Of a stretch of DNA of 64,000 nucleotides, positions 8,064 to 16,728 are shown one piece after another. This DNA comes from Ardenticatenaceae bacterium. Its GTDB lineage: Bacteria > Chloroflexota > Anaerolineae > Promineifilales > Promineifilaceae. The position numbers and the translations under genes are program-made. The stretch is from contig JACKCD010000025.1 of the NCBI GenBank assembly GCA_020634215.1, positions 1-64,000 of the forward strand, in the 5' to 3' direction. The notes under the pieces were generated by a model. The model was not told where the DNA came from. It was given only the letters and a program-made list of their open reading frames with translations, and made no database searches. Position 1 is the stretch's first letter. Each line of letters starts with the position of its first letter.

Positions 8064-8095
8064 CAGTGCGTTGCACGCCAGCGTGCAACGCACTG
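8064..8095. repeat. 15-bp inverted repeat in the P450 leader
   Basis: CAGTGCGTTGCACGC and its exact reverse complement are separated by two bases, giving a very stable hairpin between promoter and ribosome site. It may be one more mobile-type intergenic hairpin or a leader structure limiting translation. Confidence 0.7.
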
Positions 8096-8117
8096 GTTGC
8101 AGACGGAGTGGTGTCAC

Positions 8118-9524
8118 ATGAATTCTCAATTACCTCCCGGCCCAGAAAGCAAGGGTCTTTGGGGCGATCTCAACGAGTTTGCCCCCAATCCCCCGGCCTA
8201 TTTGCTCAAGCTCGCCAAAACTTATGGCTCGATTGCACGCTTTCGTATTCTCAACCGCAGCATGTATTTGCTGACTGACCCCGACATGATTCGGGAAGTG
8301 TTGGTAAAACAGCAGGAGATTTTTGCCAAAACACCGTTTGACAAAGAGGTGTTGGGGCGTTTTTTGGGCAAAGGATTAGTGACCAGCGACGGCGAATTTC
8401 ACAAGCAGCAGCGGAAATTGGTGCAGCCAGCGTTCCACATGAAGCGGATTCAGGCGTATGCCGAGGTCATGGTGCGGTATACGGACAGGATGCTCAACGG
8501 CTGGCAGGATGGGGAGGTGCGGCGGCTGGATGAGGAGATGATGGCATTGACGATGTTTATTGTCTCCAAGACACTGTTTGACGCCGATGTGGAAACGATG
8601 GAGACGCAGGTGCAGGCGGTGGGGGAGGCGATGGATGTGGTGCAGCGCAGTTCCAATGCGGATTACCGGCGTGGTTTCCCGGTGCCAAATTGGCTGCCGA
8701 CGCGCAACAACCGAGAGCGAAAACGGGCGGCACGGGTGCTGGCGGAGGTTTTGGGCGGGATTATTGCGGAGCGGCGGCGGGAGGAAACGGCCGTTGATCA
8801 CGGTGATCTCCTGTCCATGCTGCTGCTGGCGCAGGGGGAAGACGGCGGCCAGATGAGCGACCAGCAGGTGCTGGATGAGGCAGTGACGCTGTTTGCCGCC
8901 GGACATGAAACGACATCTAACGCACTGACGTGGACGTGGTATTTGCTGAGCCAGCACCCAGAGGTGGAAGAACGGCTGCATGAGGAGGTAGATGAGGTAT
9001 TAAACGGCCGTTTACCCACCTTCCACGACCTCCCCAACCTACCCTACACGGGAATGGTGATCAAGGAAGCACTGCGGCTTTACCCACCGGCTTGGGTGCT
9101 AAACGGCCGTTCCCCCCTAACCGACACCGAAGTGGGTGGCTACCCCATCAAAAAAGGGAGCATCGTCTTCATCAGCCCCTACGTGATGCACCGGATGCCG
9201 CACTATTTTGCCGAGCCGGAGGAATTTCGGCCGGAACGGTTTACGCCAGAGCAAGAAAAAGAGCTGCCGCGCTATGTTTATTTGCCGTTTGGCGCGGGGC
9301 CGCGTGTCTGCATTGGCAACGCCTTTGCCATGATGGAGGCGCAACTGCTGCTGGCAACCATCGCCCAGCGTTTCCGCTTTGCGCTGGTGCCGGAGCAGGA
9401 AATTGTGCCCAATCCGCTGATTACCTTGTCGCCCCGCGACGGGCTGCAGATGCGGCTGGTGGCGCGGGAGGCACCGCTATTTGGCATGGCGGTCGCAGAG
9501 CCGGCCTATGTGCTAGGAGATTAA
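8118..9524 (+). CDS. Cytochrome P450
   Basis: 468-residue haem monooxygenase. It carries the I-helix oxygen-activation motif AGHETTS, the K-helix EALRLYP (ExxR), and the haem loop FGAGPRVCIG with Cys398 as thiolate ligand. The N-terminal LPPGP motif is present and no membrane anchor is seen, so it is a soluble bacterial enzyme needing a separate ferredoxin or flavodoxin partner. None is adjacent. The ATG at 8118 follows GGAG with suitable spacing; a GTG at 8052 would force translation through the hairpin. Control by the divergent TetR regulator suggests that the substrate or a related small molecule is the inducer. The substrate cannot be inferred from the sequence alone. Confidence 0.95.
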   Translation: MNSQLPPGPESKGLWGDLNEFAPNPPAYLLKLAKTYGSIARFRILNRSMYLLTDPDMIREVLVKQQEIFAKTPFDKEVLGRFLGKGLVTSDGEFHKQQRKLVQPAFHMKRIQAYAEVMVRYTDRMLNGWQDGEVRRLDEEMMALTMFIVSKTLFDADVETMETQVQAVGEAMDVVQRSSNADYRRGFPVPNWLPTRNNRERKRAARVLAEVLGGIIAERRREETAVDHGDLLSMLLLAQGEDGGQMSDQQVLDEAVTLFAAGHETTSNALTWTWYLLSQHPEVEERLHEEVDEVLNGRLPTFHDLPNLPYTGMVIKEALRLYPPAWVLNGRSPLTDTEVGGYPIKKGSIVFISPYVMHRMPHYFAEPEEFRPERFTPEQEKELPRYVYLPFGAGPRVCIGNAFAMMEAQLLLATIAQRFRFALVPEQEIVPNPLITLSPRDGLQMRLVAREAPLFGMAVAEPAYVLGD

Positions 9525-9530
9525 TTTAAA

Positions 9531-9571
9531 CATGGCGTAGGGTCGAGGCATGGCCTCGACCCTACGCCATG
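9531..9571. repeat. Hairpin CATGGCGTAGGGTCGAGGC, copy 1
   Basis: Perfect 19-bp arms (9531-9549 and 9553-9571) around a 3-base loop. Its core GTAGGGTCGAGGC recurs in the palindrome at 11837-11864. It lies between the convergent P450 and membrane-protein genes and may terminate both transcripts, although no T run follows. Confidence 0.85.
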
Positions 9572-9616
9572 TTCGTCAGATACGGGTTTTGTGGTTGTGG
9601 CACTGAATGACCCTGA

Positions 9617-10087
9617 CTAACGAGTGCTAAAGAACCAGAGGGCGAGCAAGTGGATGAGGCCAAGTAGCAGGGTGCTGCCACCGTGAATAAAAACGGCTGT
9701 TTTTCCCACACCCCACCGAGGTTTAACGCCACGCCACCGCCAAAAAACGGCCGTTGTCCCACTGCAAAGCAGCCACAAGACTAGTAAACCAAGTCCCATT
9801 TGCGGAAGAAGTGAGACTTTATAAGGTACAGCAACAACCCCAATACTTTGTATGTTGAATGCGACCCAGGATAATTTTGTCCGCTCAAACGATTCTGCTA
9901 GGCTAAACAAAAGCCATATAACCCCCACAAAAACGATAGAAAGCAATATGGCCTCTTGTACACTTTCTTTTGTGACAAACAACCTAAAACGATTAAGCAA
10001 ATAAAACTCGGCGGCTGCTTTGCACACAAGCATAGTGGGAACCATAATCATGATGATAAAGCTGACAAATAACCATTCAGCGACCAT
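9617..10087 (-). CDS. Integral membrane protein, unknown
   Basis: 156 residues from ATG 10087, preceded by AAAGGAG at good spacing; a start at 10165 would add 26 poorly supported residues. Four hydrophobic segments are visible, about residues 4-24, 48-66, 84-112 and 132-152. No catalytic or binding motif is recognised. It contains an AACGGCCGTT copy. It lies downstream of another unknown membrane protein on the same strand, and the pair is bracketed by two copies of one hairpin. Confidence 0.65.
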   Translation of the reverse strand: MVAEWLFVSFIIMIMVPTMLVCKAAAEFYLLNRFRLFVTKESVQEAILLSIVFVGVIWLLFSLAESFERTKLSWVAFNIQSIGVVAVPYKVSLLPQMGLGLLVLWLLCSGTTAVFWRWRGVKPRWGVGKTAVFIHGGSTLLLGLIHLLALWFFSTR

Positions 10088-10266
10088 GTCGGCATTCTCC
10101 TTTATGTCTACGACAAAAATAGGCGCGTGTAGGCATATGACAGTATTGACCTCCTGAAACAACATTTGCCTGTTGTTTACCGCGCCAAATTGTCCAATTC
10201 AAGCTGTAAAGTTGTCCGAATGTTGTCCGTCGGGAAAGAAAAGATAGGCTTGGGTAAAATTTGTAG

Positions 10267-11832
10267 TTAACGTTTTTGGGTTTCGGCTACTTCATCTTGC
10301 CAAAGCATGTGGGCCAGGCGCAAACGGCCGTTTTCCAAATAATGTGCGTACAGTCTCCCCCCCGTTCGCGCCCCGCTTGCCAACTCCACCCCACAAGCAC
10401 GCTCCACCTCCCGAATAATTTCCTGCCGCGCCTTGCCTTCCACATATCCTTTCACCAGCAGCAAATATTCCACCCACTGATCCGAAGCTGGGTTGGGCGG
10501 CGGTGTGTTGGGCATGGGGCAAAGACGCTGATGTAAATAATGCTCCAAAAATTGGCGCAGCACCCGCGCCTTTTCGGCTTCTGAAAGTGCCGACAATGGC
10601 AAGTGGTTTTGTTGGGCAAAGGTGATTAACGGCCGTTGTAGCAACTTCAACGCCAACAACTGACTCCGCCCCATCACCTCATCCTTGGCAAACTGCTTGT
10701 GCCGAAAAATCGCCTGCACCTCATCGGCAATCAGTTCCCGCAGTTGTGCCACTTGCGCCGATTGCGTCAGATCAACTAACGCTTGCTGCGCCATCGCCAA
10801 CGCCTCCTGCTGGTCGGGAGCCAGCAAAATAGCCTGCCGTACCTGATCAAATTGAAACAAAAAGCGCGACTCCCAATTGGGCAACAGCAGCCGATTGACC
10901 AGCAGCAAAAACCAGGGCCGCGCTGCTGCCGTTCCCAGCAGCAAAACCACCATAAGCAACACTGTAAAGGGTGGCAGGGCGATCCCCATCAAGCCATGCG
11001 CCCCATACAAAATCAGTAAAAAGATCGCCACATTTAGCACCGCCCGCCCCAGCGAACGGCGAAAATCGTGCGCCACCTGCTGCTGCTGCAAAAAGGCGTT
11101 GTAACGGGCAATACTGCGCCCCACCAACGCCAAGCCAATAGCCAGTACCCCATGCCCTGCCTGCTCCGGCAGCCAGCCGCTGGCATATCCAACAATACTC
11201 AACGAGGCACCCAGGGCGACAATGGCTCCCCCAGCCACCAGCCAGCGGAACTCACGCTGCTCATGGCTTTGCGGTTGACTGCCTCGATATCGTTGCCACA
11301 AGAGATAAACGGCCGTCCACAGCACCACCCCCAAAAAACCGCTGTAAAACAACCATTGCCCGGCCGCCAGCGGCACAAAAAACGGCTCAACCCCTGCCGT
11401 GCTTGGGGCAATCGCGCCATAGCGAAAAATGGCCTCGCTAAAGCTGCCCCACAGTGCCAACGCCACCGCATAAACCAGCACCAAGCGGGGTGTCCATCGT
11501 GCAAACGGAGACAGTTCTGTGGCAATTGGTTGTGGCAACCGAGCCACTGCCCGAAACCAAAGCGCAATAGCTAATGGCACCGTCCACCAGCCGCCACGTA
11601 GCCAAAAAAGATAGGTCGCCGGGTCCGGGGCAACGATTCTCATCGCTGCGCCCAAAAAGAAGAGCGAGACAAGGGTTAATCCCGCCCCCGCCGACATAGC
11701 CGTTGTTCGCAACAAATCGCGCCACGACTGTTCACCCGTTTCTAGCGGTAAGCCGCGTGTCAGTACGTATAACCCAAGCCAAAGAAAAAAGCCGCCGATG
11801 AAGAGTTCAAGATGGAAGAGCATATGAGCCAA
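10267..11832 (-). CDS. Multi-pass membrane protein with cytoplasmic C-terminal region, unknown
   Basis: 521 residues. The first 300 form about nine hydrophobic segments in an arrangement like the sensor halves of membrane histidine kinases. The last 220 are soluble and helical, beginning near FQFDQVRQAILLAPDQQEAL, with no recognisable kinase, cyclase or HTH motif. The C-terminal part ends ACGVELASGARTGGRLYAHY. It may be an orphan membrane sensor, but that is only an inference from layout. The palindrome at 11837-11864 lies just before its start. Confidence 0.7.
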   Translation of the reverse strand: MAHMLFHLELFIGGFFLWLGLYVLTRGLPLETGEQSWRDLLRTTAMSAGAGLTLVSLFFLGAAMRIVAPDPATYLFWLRGGWWTVPLAIALWFRAVARLPQPIATELSPFARWTPRLVLVYAVALALWGSFSEAIFRYGAIAPSTAGVEPFFVPLAAGQWLFYSGFLGVVLWTAVYLLWQRYRGSQPQSHEQREFRWLVAGGAIVALGASLSIVGYASGWLPEQAGHGVLAIGLALVGRSIARYNAFLQQQQVAHDFRRSLGRAVLNVAIFLLILYGAHGLMGIALPPFTVLLMVVLLLGTAAARPWFLLLVNRLLLPNWESRFLFQFDQVRQAILLAPDQQEALAMAQQALVDLTQSAQVAQLRELIADEVQAIFRHKQFAKDEVMGRSQLLALKLLQRPLITFAQQNHLPLSALSEAEKARVLRQFLEHYLHQRLCPMPNTPPPNPASDQWVEYLLLVKGYVEGKARQEIIREVERACGVELASGARTGGRLYAHYLENGRLRLAHMLWQDEVAETQKR

Positions 11833-11836
11833 TAAC

Positions 11837-11864
11837 GTAGGGTCGAGGCATGCCTCGACCCTAC
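11837..11864. repeat. 28-bp perfect palindrome, GTAGGGTCGAGGCA core, copy 2
   Basis: GTAGGGTCGAGGCA is followed directly by its reverse complement. It contains the stop codon of the amidase gene (11861-11863) and shares its core with the hairpin at 9531-9571. Confidence 0.85.
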
Positions 11865-13153
11865 AAACCGTTCAACGCCGCCTCAATCTGTTTTCCCCAG
11901 CCAAACAACAGCTCATCCTGCTGCCAGCCGGCTGCTAACTGCAACCCCATTGGCAACCCCTGCTCATCCAATCCGGCGGGAACGGTGAGGGTGGGTACGC
12001 CTGCATGAGTCCAGGGAAGGTTCATCACCGGGTCGCCAGTGCCGTCCAGCCCGGCGGGTGCGGCACCGAGGGCGGGTGGGGAGAGCCAGAGGTCAATGGC
12101 ATGGGCGGTGGCAGCGGCGGCCAGTTCGTGGCGCAGTTGTTCCCGTCCGGCGACGGCGGTTTGCAGGGAAACGGCCGTTATTCCCTGCCCCCGCACAATC
12201 AAATCAGCCGTTTTCGGATGATACACGTCCCCATATTGGGCAAACCAGTTGGCGTGAACCTGCGCCGCATCCGCCGCCACAATCACGTTGTGGCGCGTGT
12301 AAATGTCGTCAAAATCGGCCATGACGGGAACCGATTTCACCATAAATCCAGCTTCAACTAATTTTGCACAACTGGCGCGGAAATGCGCCAGCCCTGCCGC
12401 AGACGTGCGCTCTAAATACGCCCCTTCGGGAATGCCCAGCGTTGGACGGCTGGCGGCAGCGGGCTGCCAATTGGTACACAGTAAACTGGCGGCCAGTTCG
12501 CACCCGGCCACGTCGCTGGCAAACAGGCCAATGTGGTCAACCGAAGGGGAGAGCGGAATAACCCCGGCGCGGGAGATGCGGTCATAGGTGGGTTTGTACC
12601 CCACCGCGCCGCAAAAGGCAGCGGGGCGATTGATGGAGCCAATGGTTTGCGTGCCAAACGTGAGCGGAGCCAGCCCCGCCCCCACGGCCGCCGCCGAGCC
12701 GCTGCTGGAGCCGCCGGGGGTGTGGGCGGGGTTATAGGGGTTGCGGGTGGGGCCAGGGGCAAAGTAGGCAAACTCGGTGGTGACGGTTTTGCCCAAAATG
12801 AGCACCCCCGCCGCTTTTAGCTGGCTGACGCTGGTTGCTTCCTGCCCCTGAATGGCACTGGCGGGAACGCGGCTGCCCGCCTGGGTGACAAAGCCAGCGG
12901 TGTGGAAGATGTCTTTGACCCCGATGGGTATGCCAAACAGCGGCGGACGGCGGGCAGGGTCGGGATATTGGGCGAGCAGTGCCTGAGCCTCGCGGCGGAG
13001 GCGGGCAAAACGGCCGTTTTCTGGCACAAAAGCCAGCACCTCTGGCTCACGCTGGTTAAAATAGGCTTCAAGCTGATCGAGGTAGGTGAGAAGGGATAAA
13101 CGGCCGTTGCTTAAATCAGCGGCCAGTTGGGTTAATGAAGGGTGGGCAAACAT
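11861..13153 (-). CDS. Amidase-signature-family amidase
   Basis: 430-residue serine amidase of the GatA/amidase-signature superfamily, hydrolysing or transferring carboxamides. The Ser-cisSer-Lys triad can be read: Lys in GVKDIFHTAGF, cis-Ser in the glycine-serine loop GGSSSGSAAAVGAG, and nucleophile Ser in GTQTIGSINRPA. The start at 13153 has AAGGA eight bases upstream; an in-frame start at 13222 is less likely. No gatB or gatC is nearby and it is shorter than typical GatA, so it is more likely a stand-alone amidase than the tRNA amidotransferase subunit. The substrate is unknown. Its stop codon lies in the palindrome shared with the 9531 hairpin. Confidence 0.88.
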   Translation of the reverse strand: MFAHPSLTQLAADLSNGRLSLLTYLDQLEAYFNQREPEVLAFVPENGRFARLRREAQALLAQYPDPARRPPLFGIPIGVKDIFHTAGFVTQAGSRVPASAIQGQEATSVSQLKAAGVLILGKTVTTEFAYFAPGPTRNPYNPAHTPGGSSSGSAAAVGAGLAPLTFGTQTIGSINRPAAFCGAVGYKPTYDRISRAGVIPLSPSVDHIGLFASDVAGCELAASLLCTNWQPAAASRPTLGIPEGAYLERTSAAGLAHFRASCAKLVEAGFMVKSVPVMADFDDIYTRHNVIVAADAAQVHANWFAQYGDVYHPKTADLIVRGQGITAVSLQTAVAGREQLRHELAAAATAHAIDLWLSPPALGAAPAGLDGTGDPVMNLPWTHAGVPTLTVPAGLDEQGLPMGLQLAAGWQQDELLFGWGKQIEAALNGL

Positions 13154-13289
13154 CGAGTCATCCTTTTTGGGTGGCATATGGGGGTATTGTAAACAATGTT
13201 TGGCTGGGGACAAAGGACACACTCGCCTTTCTCAACCAGCAGCCCGTGGGGTATGCCTGCCTACGCCTCATCCCCATGGTGTGTGACCC

Positions 13290-13303
13290 CATCTGATCAG
13301 ATG
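13290..13303. promoter_or_regulatory. 14-bp palindrome CATCTGATCAGATG
   Basis: Perfect palindrome in the 97-base interval between the amidase and NYN genes. It could be a regulator-binding site for the amidase gene on the minus strand, but it has no repeated copy in the window and no clear promoter attached. Confidence 0.3.
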
Positions 13304-13319
13304 CGTATACAATACGCCC

Positions 13320-14141
13320 CTACTTATCGTTTCTTTTGGGCTTTGGGTTCCCATCGCCAAAAAGGCGCAGCCATTCCTCCACGTCTTCGGGATCCAGCTT
13401 GCTGGAAGAACGTTTGGGCTTGGCAGGTGGGGTAGCGGAGGAAGATGCCGTTGGGGTGGGCGGTGGTGGTTCTGGCTCTGCGCCAAAAAGTTGCAGCCAT
13501 TCGTCTACCTGGTCAGCATCCAACTTACGGGTGGAGCGTTTTTGCTTGGAGAGGGGTAAGGGCGGTTTTTTCTCTTTGGCAGGTGGCGCAGCAGGCGGCG
13601 GGGATGCTTGCCGCACTACGGACGGCGGGGCGGGACGTTTTCTTTTGGGCGTTTCCGGCTCAGGGCCAAATAGCTCCAGCCATTGTGCCACGTCTTTGTC
13701 GCTAATTTCCGGCTCGGCTTCGGCTCCCGCTTCCGGCTGGCTGGCAGCGGTGGGCAGCCGCTTGTCCACCCCCATTTCCTGCACAAACGCCTCCGAGCGC
13801 AGGGTGGCAATGCGGCGCTGGTTGGCGGCATCCAAAATCATCTGGTCGCTGCTGACAACGGTGTATTCGCGTGGGTTTTTCACGTTGTGAATGCGGTTGA
13901 TGAGGAGGGAATCGGCTGTTTTGCCAGCGGGGGCAAAAACGGCCGTTATATCCGCATTCGACAACTGCTTCTGCTTTCCCCCCGGCAGCCCCTGGTCAAA
14001 CACCACAATCACCCGCCGCGACCGCTGCGCCGAAGCCCAGCTTCGCAGGCGCAGCACCAGTTTCACCTCGTCATTGGGGTCATCCAGATCAATGTCGGGC
14101 ATTTTGGCAATTAAATTGTGGCCGTCTATTAAGTAAATCAC
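13320..14141 (-). CDS. NYN (YacP-like) domain protein with three C-terminal EWLxLFG repeats
   Basis: 273 residues. Residues 1-125 form a PIN-like NYN domain of the YacP type: MIYLIDGHNLI, an acidic Asp in VVFDQG, and the ADSLLINRI and VVSSDQ segments that hold the metal-binding acidic residues of this putative RNase fold. Residues 145-273 are proline-rich and contain three copies of a short motif: DKDVAQWLELFGPEPE, DADQVDEWLQLFGAEPE and DPEDVEEWLRLFGDGNP. Each is separated by basic, proline-rich linkers. The repeats look like short linear binding motifs, perhaps for docking a partner RNase or the ribosome; that is inference. The gene is separated from pcrA by an inverted repeat. Confidence 0.85.
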   Translation of the reverse strand: MIYLIDGHNLIAKMPDIDLDDPNDEVKLVLRLRSWASAQRSRRVIVVFDQGLPGGKQKQLSNADITAVFAPAGKTADSLLINRIHNVKNPREYTVVSSDQMILDAANQRRIATLRSEAFVQEMGVDKRLPTAASQPEAGAEAEPEISDKDVAQWLELFGPEPETPKRKRPAPPSVVRQASPPPAAPPAKEKKPPLPLSKQKRSTRKLDADQVDEWLQLFGAEPEPPPPTPTASSSATPPAKPKRSSSKLDPEDVEEWLRLFGDGNPKPKRNDK

Positions 14142-14152
14142 TGGGTTTAGCC

Positions 14153-14220
14153 AGTAATCGGTAATCGGTAATCGGTAATCAGTTGCCTGACTGATTACCG
14201 ATTACTGGTTACTGATTACT
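14153..14220. repeat. Iterated CGGTAATC inverted repeat, copy 3
   Basis: CCAGTAATC plus three further CGGTAATC-type units face ACTGATTACCGATTACTGG across a TGCCTG loop, with another ACTGATTACTC unit after it. The left arm has two more units than the right, so unit number varies. The stop codon of pcrA (14216-14218) lies within the last unit. Confidence 0.75.
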
Positions 14221-16534
14221 CTTTTACAATTTCCAATTTGGCAAAACTCGCCGCCAACCGCTTAATTCCCTCACTGGGGAACGCCACCGTCACCTCTTCA
14301 TCATTGCCGGTGAGCTTGCTTTCAATGACCGTCCCCTCGCCAAATTTGACGTGGCGCACTTTTTGCCCGGTGCGATATTGGGTGCTGCCGCTGCTGGTTG
14401 TTCGAGGTTCGTCATCCATATCCTGGCGCAAATAGTTCGGTTTGGGCAGCCGTGAGCGGGGCGGTTCGCTGGCTGGCGCTGGTTGAGGCCGGGCCGGGGG
14501 TGTCCATTCCTTGCGGCTAGGAGCCGCTGACCGGCTGCTGCTGCCAGACCAACTGGTGTTGCTGCGTCCGCCGCTCCAACTGCTGGCGCGGGAAACGGCT
14601 TCCTGCCGCCGCTGTTTGGTTGCCCCCCCTTCAGTTAACTCGGTTGGGATGTCGTTGAGAAAGCGGGAGGGAGCAGACACGGAGCTATCGCCAAAGGTGG
14701 TGCGGCGAAAGGCGTGGGAAATATAGAGAACGTCTTTAGCGCGGGTGATGCCCACATAGAACAGGCGGCGCTCTTCGGCCAACTCTTCGCCGTCGTCGAG
14801 GGAACGGCTGTGGGGCAGCAGCCCATCTTCCAGCCCCGTAAGAAAGACGATGGGGTATTCCAGCCCTTTGGCAGCGTGGAAGGTGAGCAGCGTCACGGCG
14901 TTGGCTTGTTCTTCGAGGTTGTCGGTTTCGGAGACCAGCGACACTTGCTCTAAAAATTCGCCCAGCGTGCGGCCGGCTTCGCTAACGGCCACGCCGCGAA
15001 ATTCCATGACGTTGGCCCAGCGCTCTTCTCCTTCGGGGGTGCCGTCGTCAATGTATGCTTTGTAGCTGGTGTTGTCCAGCACCAAATCAATCAGTTCGGC
15101 TACCGTGGCGTGGTCACGGATGGTAAGCCAGGCGTGGAGCATTTCGCCAAAGGTGAAGAGGGAGCTAAAGGCGCGGGCGGGGAAGGGGTGGGATAGGTCG
15201 GAATTGGTGTAGAGTTCAAGAACGGCCGTTGTTGGCTGCCACCCATGCTTCGCCGCCCAATCGAGCAAATCTTGCCGCGTTTTGGCCCCAATGCTGCGCG
15301 GCGGCACGTTCAAAATACGGCTAAAGCTAATCTCATCGGCCGGGTTATGGATGACGCGCAAAAAGGCGATGATGTCCTTGATTTCCCGCCGCTTGTAAAA
15401 CTCGGTCGCCCCCACCAGCTTATAGGGAATGCCCACCCGCAGCAGCGTTTCTTCCAGGGCGCGTGATTGGAAGTTGGTGCGGTACATGACGGCGGTGTCG
15501 GCATAGCGATAGCCATCCAGCAGGTGGCGTTCAATGGTAGCAACAATGGTGTCGGCCTCTTCGTTTTCATTGTACGCTTCCCGCACCACAATTTGCCGCC
15601 CCCCTTCCCGCGTGGTAAATAGCTCCTTGTCCACCCGGTCGCTGTTGCGCCGGATGACCGCTTTCGCGGCATCGAGAATGATCTGGGTGGAGCGGTAATT
15701 TTGTTCCAGCAGGATCATTTGCGCGTTGGGATACTCCTCGCGGAACCGCTGGATGTTGCGGAAATCTGCCCCGCGCCACTTATAGATTGATTGGTCTGCA
15801 TCACCCACGGCAAAAATGTTGTGGTGGGTGGCAGCTAGTTTGTGCAGCAGCGCGTATTGCGTGGTGTTGGTGTCCTGAAACTCGTCAACGAGGATGTATT
15901 GGTATCGCTCTTGGTAACGCTGGAGAATTTCCGGCCGTTCGTCAAACAGCAGCACCGTGTTCATCAGCAAATCATCAAAGTCCATAGCGTTATTGGCGTG
16001 CAGAATTTCCTGATAGCGCGTGTAAACACGGCGGGTTACTTCGGCAATATAGTTGGTGGCGTTGTAGAGATCGGGAGTGATGAGTTCGTTTTTGGCCTGC
16101 CCAATAGCGTTGCGAATTTTGTTGGGCGGAAACTTTTTGTCATCGAGGTTCAAATCTTTGAGTGCCTGTTTCATCACCTGAAGCTGGTCGGCGGTGTCAA
16201 AGATGACAAAGTTTTGGTCGTAATGGGTCAGGTTGTCCGCCTCGCGGCGCAGAATGCGGGCGCAAACGGCGTGGAATGTACCCATGGTCAGGCCGCGCAG
16301 CGACCCTTCGAGCAGGGCTTCAATGCGCTCGTTCATTTCCTTGGCCGCTTTGTTGGTGAAGGTGACGGCCAAAATGTGCCACGCTGGCACTTTCATTTCC
16401 TGCACCAAATAGGCGATGCGGTGAGTGAGGACGCGGGTTTTGCCGCTGCCGGGGCCGGCCAACACCAACACCGGGCCAGTTCCAGCGGTAATGGCATCAC
16501 GCTGCGCGTCGTTGAGTCCTTCCAGTAAATGCAA
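14216..16534 (-). CDS. pcrA: ATP-dependent DNA helicase UvrD/PcrA
   Basis: 772-residue superfamily 1A 3'-5' helicase for nucleotide excision and recombination control. Motif I is GPGSGKTRVLTHRIAYL (about residue 30), motif II is DEFQDTN, and motif III/IV regions GDADQSIYKWRGAD and LEQNYRST follow. Motif V/VI segments are TFHAAKGLEYPIVFLTGLE and YVGITRAKDVLYISHA. The C-terminal tail ends in the PcrA/UvrD Tudor-like element (GQKVRHVKFGEGTVIE), which binds RNA polymerase in Bacillus PcrA. The Ser/Arg/Pro-rich linker at about residues 645-700 is of low complexity. Four near-consensus DnaA boxes lie 60-125 bases upstream of the start. The stop codon comes from a repeat element. Confidence 0.96.
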   Translation of the reverse strand: MHLLEGLNDAQRDAITAGTGPVLVLAGPGSGKTRVLTHRIAYLVQEMKVPAWHILAVTFTNKAAKEMNERIEALLEGSLRGLTMGTFHAVCARILRREADNLTHYDQNFVIFDTADQLQVMKQALKDLNLDDKKFPPNKIRNAIGQAKNELITPDLYNATNYIAEVTRRVYTRYQEILHANNAMDFDDLLMNTVLLFDERPEILQRYQERYQYILVDEFQDTNTTQYALLHKLAATHHNIFAVGDADQSIYKWRGADFRNIQRFREEYPNAQMILLEQNYRSTQIILDAAKAVIRRNSDRVDKELFTTREGGRQIVVREAYNENEEADTIVATIERHLLDGYRYADTAVMYRTNFQSRALEETLLRVGIPYKLVGATEFYKRREIKDIIAFLRVIHNPADEISFSRILNVPPRSIGAKTRQDLLDWAAKHGWQPTTAVLELYTNSDLSHPFPARAFSSLFTFGEMLHAWLTIRDHATVAELIDLVLDNTSYKAYIDDGTPEGEERWANVMEFRGVAVSEAGRTLGEFLEQVSLVSETDNLEEQANAVTLLTFHAAKGLEYPIVFLTGLEDGLLPHSRSLDDGEELAEERRLFYVGITRAKDVLYISHAFRRTTFGDSSVSAPSRFLNDIPTELTEGGATKQRRQEAVSRASSWSGGRSNTSWSGSSSRSAAPSRKEWTPPARPQPAPASEPPRSRLPKPNYLRQDMDDEPRTTSSGSTQYRTGQKVRHVKFGEGTVIESKLTGNDEEVTVAFPSEGIKRLAASFAKLEIVKE

Positions 16535-16593
16535 TGGTTTCTCCGTTAGTAAACAAGATGCGGGTAGGCATCCATAAAACGCTGTTGAATAGC

Positions 16594-16657
16594 TGTTGAT
16601 AAGTGGTAGCTGCTCGCTTTAATTCTTGTGGGTATCCTGGGGATAACCTGTGCATAG
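16594..16657 (-). promoter_or_regulatory. Cluster of four near-consensus DnaA boxes upstream of pcrA
   Basis: TGTTGATAA (16594), TGTGGGTAT (16627), TGGGGATAA (16638) and TGTGCATAG (16649) each differ by one or two bases from the DnaA box TGTGNATAA, and all point the same way. The interval 16535-16728 holds no gene. DnaA control of pcrA is possible; a replication origin is unlikely, as no dnaA, dnaN or AT-rich unwinding region is near. Confidence 0.35.
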
Positions 16658-16728
16658 CTGGCTACCTGCTTTGTTACCAGGAGTGATTATACCCAAGGAT
16701 GGGGGGATGGGCAGGTGGAGTTTGGCGG

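Noticed and set aside
13336..13890. Plus-strand open frame antisense to the NYN gene
   Set aside because: Low-complexity Gly/Ser sequence that mirrors the proline-rich linkers of the real gene.
16535..16728. Chromosomal replication origin
   Set aside because: DnaA-like sites are imperfect and no dnaA, dnaN or AT-rich unwinding element is near; kept only as a possible regulatory cluster.
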